Below, in pieces: positions 1 through 5,138 of a DNA stretch of 5,138 bases. Numbering within the stretch: the first letter of the stretch is position 1; the number at the start of each line of letters is the position of its first letter. Under the pieces are notes generated by a model. That model did no database searches and was not told where the DNA came from. It saw only the letters and a list, made by a program, of their open reading frames with translations. This DNA comes from Bacteroidota bacterium (lineage in GTDB: Bacteria > Bacteroidota > Bacteroidia > Bacteroidales > Prolixibacteraceae). The stretch lies in NCBI GenBank assembly GCA_030695265.1, contig JAUYTA010000889.1:1-5138 (forward strand). The letters are read 5' to 3'. The translations under genes and the position numbers were made by a program.

Positions 1-2538
<2,538 letters not shown>

Positions 2539-2569
2539 AGAAAGTTGGAAGACGGAAGACCGGAGACCA

Positions 2570-2631
2570 GAGCGTGGCTCCCTGAGCGTTCGACTGAGCT
2601 CACGCCGAAGTCGCGAAGCAGTCGAAGGGAG
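2570..2631. repeat. REP-like palindromic element, long copy
   Basis: The left arm is GAGCGTGGCTCCCTGAG (2570-2586) and the right arm GCGAAGCAGTCGAAGGGA (2613-2630), separated by 26 nt. The element can fold: CTCCC (2578-2582) pairs with GGGAG (2627-2631), and TTCGACTG (2589-2596) pairs with CAGTCGAA (2619-2626), leaving a bulge on the left side. The CCCTGAG...GTCGAAGGG pattern matches a short palindrome family that I recall as frequent in Bacteroidota intergenic DNA. That family assignment is from memory. Confidence 0.72.
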
Positions 2632-2703
2632 TGTTCAATAAAGACCGAAGTCGGAAGTCGGAAGACCGGAGACCGAAGTCGGAAGACCGGAGACGGAAAA
2701 TCG

Positions 2704-2739
2704 GAGCGTGGCTCCCTGAGGGCGAAGCAGTCGAAGGGA
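2704..2739. repeat. REP-like palindromic element, short copy
   Basis: This copy has the same left arm (2704-2720) and right arm (2722-2739) as the element at 2570-2631, identical over 17 and 18 nt. Only one base separates the arms instead of 26. Outer pairing is kept (TCCCT 2713-2717 with AGGGA 2735-2739), but the inner TTCGACTG arm is missing, so the hairpin is weaker. It is followed by CAATAAAGAC (2744-2753), as is the long copy. Confidence 0.7.
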
Positions 2740-2762
2740 CAGCCAATAAAGACGGAAGACTG

Positions 2763-2786
2763 GGCGATGGGGCGACGAGGCGACTG
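2763..2786. repeat. Three tandem 8-bp GGCGA units
   Basis: GGCGATGG, GGCGACGA and GGCGACTG lie directly head to tail and share the first five bases. They follow the composite array and may be its degenerate end. No function can be read from them. Confidence 0.5.
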
Positions 2787-2827
2787 GGAGGTTTGCATTA
2801 AGCGAGGTGAAAGTTTAATCGGGTGTC

Positions 2828-2853
2828 CTGTCAGCGTTTGAAAAACCTGACAG
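2828..2853. repeat. CTGTCAG/CTGACAG inverted-repeat hairpin
   Basis: CTGTCAG (2828-2834) pairs with CTGACAG (2847-2853), and GTTT (2836-2839) pairs with AAAC (2843-2846). This gives 11 pairs with one bulged C (2835) and a GAA loop. No T-tract follows on the + strand, so it is not a terminator by itself. The form CCTGTCAGGTTT...AAACCTGACAGG is, from memory, another dispersed palindrome of Bacteroidota. This copy reads CAGCG on both sides where the symmetrical form would read CAGG. Confidence 0.65.
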
Positions 2854-2871
2854 CGTCAATCAATATTCCAG

Positions 2872-2913
2872 AAGAGGATTTCATCGGCCAACCGGTTGAA
2901 ATCCTCTTTTTTT
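2872..2913 (+). terminator. Rho-independent terminator between alaS and mtgA
   Basis: The stem is a perfect 12-bp inverted repeat, AAGAGGATTTCA (2872-2883) and TGAAATCCTCTT (2897-2908). The 13-nt apical part can form a further CGG/CCG helix around a CCAA loop. A run of seven T (2907-2913) follows on the + strand only; the minus-strand side lacks a T-run, so termination is oriented with alaS. It lies more than 330 bp past the alaS stop, with the repeat array in between. Confidence 0.88.
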
Positions 2914-2924
2914 ATGGAAGAAAT

Positions 2925-2951
2925 TTTGGCTTTACATTTTTTGTAAATTTG
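2925..2951 (+). promoter_or_regulatory. Probable Bacteroidota-type promoter of mtgA
   Basis: TAAATTTG (2944-2951) matches the Bacteroidota -7 consensus TAnnTTTG exactly. TTTG (2925-2928) is the candidate -33 element, but the 15-nt spacer is somewhat shorter than I expect for this class. Transcription would start near 2956-2960 and leave a leader of about 20-25 nt. No Shine-Dalgarno is visible before the ATG at 2981 (upstream bases ACCGTTTGTT), which is usual in this phylum. Confidence 0.6.
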
Positions 2952-2980
2952 ACATCTGTCAATACTTCAAACCGTTTGTT

Positions 2981-3676
2981 ATGGAAAAAAACTTAGGTAA
3001 ACGAATCTTTCGAATTGTCTGGAAAACTGCTGCTGGTTTTTTTGGACTTTCCATATTCTTTGTGATTTTCTTTGGGTTTGTTCCGGTTCCCATCACCCCA
3101 CTGATGGTAATCCGCTGTGGGGAGCAGTTGTTTGACGGAAAGGAAATGAAGCTTAAACACGATTGGATCTCTATCGACAAAATATCCAAACACCTTCCGC
3201 TGGCCGTTGTATGCAGCGAGGATCAGAATTTCATGACTCATTCAGGATTTGACATAGAAGCCATTGAGAAATCTGTAGAAGCTTCAAAAAAGGGAAAACG
3301 ATTGCGGGGAGCGAGTACCATCTCACAGCAAACCGCTAAAAATGTCTTTTTGTGGCCGGGCAGAAGTTGGGTTCGCAAAGGCTTCGAAGTGTATTTTACA
3401 GTGCTGATTGAATTTTTTTGGAACAAAGAACGAATCATGGAAGTCTATCTGAACTGCATTGAAATGGGAAATGGAATTTATGGCGCAGAAGCCGCAGCTA
3501 ATCAATACTGGAAGACCAGCGCCGAAAAACTCTCAAGACATCAGGCAGCAGCCATTGCAGCCATATTGCCCAATCCAAGGCGATACAGCGCCAATCCTCC
3601 CGGTCCATATGTTCAGGAACGAATTGGATGGATTGTTGGACAAATGGGGCAATTGGGGACATTGAAATTCAAATAA
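2981..3676 (+). CDS. mtgA: Monofunctional peptidoglycan glycosyltransferase (GT51)
   Basis: The enzyme polymerises lipid II into glycan strands on the outer face of the inner membrane, without a transpeptidase domain. The 231-residue protein has a short basic N-terminus, one membrane anchor (about residues 12-36) and then a GT51 domain with its motifs in order. These are SEDQNFMTHSGFD (79-91; E80 is the expected catalytic glutamate), RGASTISQQTAKNVFLWPGRSWVRK (109-133), KERIMEVYLNCIEMGNGIYGAEAAA (149-173; E154) and AAILPNPRRYSANPP (193-207). No penicillin-binding domain follows, and the length is normal for MtgA. The ATG at 2981 is chosen because it precedes the anchor and sits just after the promoter; the codons after it are A-rich (MEKN). 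The gene has its own likely promoter and a terminator upstream. It converges on the cyclase-like gene, with 90 bp between the two stops. No key residue appears to be missing. Confidence 0.95.
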   Translation: MEKNLGKRIFRIVWKTAAGFFGLSIFFVIFFGFVPVPITPLMVIRCGEQLFDGKEMKLKHDWISIDKISKHLPLAVVCSEDQNFMTHSGFDIEAIEKSVEASKKGKRLRGASTISQQTAKNVFLWPGRSWVRKGFEVYFTVLIEFFWNKERIMEVYLNCIEMGNGIYGAEAAANQYWKTSAEKLSRHQAAAIAAILPNPRRYSANPPGPYVQERIGWIVGQMGQLGTLKFK

Positions 3677-3681
3677 TAAAT

Positions 3682-3701
3682 CCGTCACATAAATGTGACG
3701 G
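3682..3701 (-). terminator. Hairpin between convergent genes, possible minus-strand terminator
   Basis: CCGTCACAT (3682-3690) and ATGTGACGG (3693-3701) form a perfect inverted repeat; in RNA about 7-8 pairs can form around a small A/T loop. Read on the minus strand, the stem is followed by a weak T-rich tail (GATTTATTATTTG). On the + strand it is followed by GCAAAGG, with no T-run. It could therefore end transcripts of the minus-strand cyclase gene. A role in mtgA termination would have to come from the hairpin alone. Confidence 0.5.
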
Positions 3702-3760
3702 CAAAGGATAATTCTCCGATTAAGAATTATGCATATTCAAATCAATACAGCCTTTGCCGT
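3698..3760. repeat. Nested inverted repeats in the convergent intergenic region
   Basis: ACGGCAAAGG (3698-3707) and CCTTTGCCGT (3751-3760) are perfect 10-bp complements. Immediately inside the left arm lies a second perfect pair, ATAATTCT (3708-3715) and AGAATTAT (3723-3730), with a 7-nt loop. The outer left arm overlaps the right arm of the 3682-3701 hairpin by four bases, so the two folds compete. The structure ends just before the stop codon of the minus-strand gene (3767-3769). Confidence 0.6.
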
Positions 3761-3766
3761 TCGCCT

Positions 3767-5138
3767 TTAGGCAACGGGAAAATCAATCACTTCCAGACTT
3801 GCAGAAAGACATTCCAGATAAGCCGTTATCGGGTACATTTCTTCGTCGTACCAAAGCGATGCAAAATACAATCCGATGGGAGCAGCAACAAGTCCGTCGG
3901 ATTTTGTTTTTTCGGTTAGCCAGTTCATTCCTGAAGTACATTCCTCCTGAAATCCATTTCTGACTAGAGCGTTCACTGCCAGAGAAGTTTCCTCAATACT
4001 TCCGGGTATATTTTTCGCTCCGCCCCAACTTCCATCTTTATTCTGAACAGCAGCCAAATATAAACAACCGCGTTCGATCATCAATTTCAGGATAACTTCG
4101 TATTCTTTTCCAAATTGAGTATTCAATGTTTCATTCAGGTAAGCTGTTACACGCGCAGTTCCGTAAACAGGATTGACATGATCTGGCGTATGCTGATTTC
4201 CAAACCAAAGAGGCAACCAATATCCGGTAGGTTTTTGATGTTTTTCGAGATAAATCAGCGCCTTTATAAAAGACTTTTTAATTCCTGAAATTTGCTTTTT
4301 GCTAAGTGAATCGACAAAAACGTGAACAGTTTTAGCCATAGCCAGAATAGCATGACCGGTTAAATCGGCACAACTCTGATCAAACGGCAATTTGCCCCAT
4401 CCCCGCGAAAAAGTCGGGAATCCACCATTGTTGTTCTGAAGTTGACTCAACCATTTCAACCCTGCCAAAACCGGTTTTTGAATGAATTCCGGATTTTCCT
4501 GATTCAGTGCCAGCAAAGCAAGAATAGTTCCGGGAGTATCATCACCATCGGGCACCGAACCTGAGTGTGAAGTCCAGCCCCAGCCACCCGGTTGAGTTCC
4601 GTTAAAAGGATGAATTTCTTTATTCTGAATGGCCAATAAATGTTTGGTAAGCTTTCGTTTTTCATCCGAGTTCAAAGCATCCGGATGGTTCTTTATTGAT
4701 TTCACCGCAAGTGTCGTCACCCAGGTCGAAAGATCAATGTCGATCGGCCAACTTCCGTCATCACGCTGTGTGCGTTTCAGGAAAGAGATTCCGTCGCGAA
4801 CCACCTCCAGGTCACGGTAACCCGATGCAACCAGGCACAAACACACGAATGCAGTTAGAGGAATCGCTTCCAGATAACCACCACTTTCGGGTTGAATTTT
4901 CAGTAGCAAAACCAGTGATTTATTTACTGAAGCCTCACGAATCCAGCGTATCAACGGATTTTTCTTTTTCCTGAACCGAAAAATCGCAATTCCTACAGCC
5001 ACCAAAGCCGGAATAGCATAACTCACCACACTCAGGTTTAACATGCTGTAAAACGAACGTGGCAATAACGAAAGTTCAAAAGGTAATTGTGGAATAGAGT
5101 CGAATGCTTCTTTTCCGGGAACTCCGCACAATGCGCAC
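3767..5138 (-). CDS. Squalene-hopene-cyclase-like class II terpene cyclase, N-terminus off window
   Basis: Residues are numbered from the TTG codon at 5129-5131. Family members protonate and cyclise squalene or related polyprenoids at the membrane. The protein has QW-type repeats: QRDDGSW (122-128), QNNNGGF (232-238), QKPTGYW (299-305), QNKDGSW (363-369) and a degenerate QPESGGY (80-86). The acid motif is DGDDT (D195, D197, D198; bases 4538-4549), in the context GGWGW...VPDGDDT. DLTGH (D256, H260) matches the D447/H451 pair of Alicyclobacillus SHC, and W137 and W186 match its W312 and F365; this alignment is from memory. The start SIPQLPFELSLLPRSF aligns with about residues 160-175 of that enzyme and the frame is open to the window edge, so about 150 residues lie outside. 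A hydrophobic stretch (33-51) followed by FRFRKKK suggests membrane contact. The linker after it and the loop before DLTGH are shorter than in SHC, and the C-terminal GTGFP segment is replaced by APIGLYFASLWY. Substrate and product cannot be assigned. Confidence 0.85.
   Translation of the reverse strand, partial: CALCGVPGKEAFDSIPQLPFELSLLPRSFYSMLNLSVVSYAIPALVAVGIAIFRFRKKKNPLIRWIREASVNKSLVLLLKIQPESGGYLEAIPLTAFVCLCLVASGYRDLEVVRDGISFLKRTQRDDGSWPIDIDLSTWVTTLAVKSIKNHPDALNSDEKRKLTKHLLAIQNKEIHPFNGTQPGGWGWTSHSGSVPDGDDTPGTILALLALNQENPEFIQKPVLAGLKWLSQLQNNNGGFPTFSRGWGKLPFDQSCADLTGHAILAMAKTVHVFVDSLSKKQISGIKKSFIKALIYLEKHQKPTGYWLPLWFGNQHTPDHVNPVYGTARVTAYLNETLNTQFGKEYEVILKLMIERGCLYLAAVQNKDGSWGGAKNIPGSIEETSLAVNALVRNGFQEECTSGMNWLTEKTKSDGLVAAPIGLYFASLWYDEEMYPITAYLECLSASLEVIDFPVA

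Larger units (their letters stand above)
2554..2760. repeat. Composite direct-repeat array downstream of alaS
   Basis: Two long, unequal copies of a composite unit can be seen. Copy 1 (2554-2645) and copy 2 (2681-2753) each begin with GGAAGACCGGAGAC, continue through GAGCGTGGCTCCCTGAG and GCGAAGCAGTCGAAGGGA, and end with CAATAAAGAC. GGAAGAC then starts again at 2754. Between the copies (2646-2680) lie further variants of the same purine-rich words, including another GGAAGACCGGAGACC at 2660-2674 and CCGAAGTCGGAAG at 2645-2657 and 2673-2685. The + strand is strongly purine-biased. No convincing coding potential is present. It resembles the intergenic repeat clusters common in Bacteroidota; I see no mobile-element gene. 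Confidence 0.8.

Noticed and set aside
2554..2760. Direct repeats as a CRISPR array
   Set aside because: Repeats are unequal, partly overlapping and not separated by regular unique spacers, and no cas gene is present.
2545..2841. 98-codon + strand frame over the intergenic repeats
   Set aside because: The translation is low-complexity, rich in R, K, E, S and G, and simply reads through the repeat array (recurring RKTGD, IKTE). It has no recognisable domain.
2914..2946. Ten-residue mini-ORF (MEEILALHFL) upstream of mtgA as a leader peptide
   Set aside because: It starts at the edge of the terminator T-run and ends within the putative -7 element, so it lies upstream of the predicted transcription start. 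There is no SD and no attenuator after it.
3682..3701. Hairpin as a rho-independent terminator of mtgA on the + strand
   Set aside because: The stem is followed by GCAAAGG on the + strand, with no T-run. Only the minus-strand side is T-rich.
5129..5131. TTG as the real start of the cyclase-like gene
   Set aside because: The frame stays open to the window edge, and the first residues align with an internal part of squalene-hopene cyclases. A start here would remove about 150 family residues.

Overview
The window looks like a piece of a Bacteroidota chromosome, probably class Bacteroidia or a close relative. This rests on the wording of the alanyl-tRNA synthetase, a TAnnTTTG promoter element with no Shine-Dalgarno upstream of the second gene, and several short palindromic repeats of kinds I remember from Bacteroidota genomes. 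No genus can be named from the sequence alone.

Layout. Positions 1-2538 (+) hold alaS, which lacks about 30 codons at its 5' end because the window starts inside the gene. A C-rich/G-rich palindrome (about 1067-1102) lies inside its reading frame. Positions 2539-2980 contain no convincing gene. They hold a composite of direct repeats (2554-2760), three 8-bp GGCGA units (2763-2786), a CTGTCAG/CTGACAG hairpin (2828-2853), a strong rho-independent terminator (2872-2913) and the likely promoter of the next gene (2925-2951). Positions 2981-3676 (+) hold mtgA, a monofunctional peptidoglycan glycosyltransferase. Positions 3677-3766 are a 90-bp gap between convergent genes that is almost entirely inverted repeats. 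Positions 3767-5138 (-) hold most of a squalene-hopene-cyclase-like gene that runs off the right edge, so its N-terminus is missing.

The three genes do not form a pathway or an operon. alaS serves translation and mtgA cell-wall synthesis; the third gene is a predicted class II terpene cyclase on the opposite strand. A terminator and a promoter separate alaS from mtgA, so mtgA is probably its own transcription unit.

I found no clearly new multi-gene system. The points most worth following are the divergent cyclase, which keeps the DxDD acid motif but has shortened loops and no GTGFP segment; the palindrome absorbed into an essential gene; the composite repeat array after alaS; and the mutually exclusive hairpins between the convergent genes.
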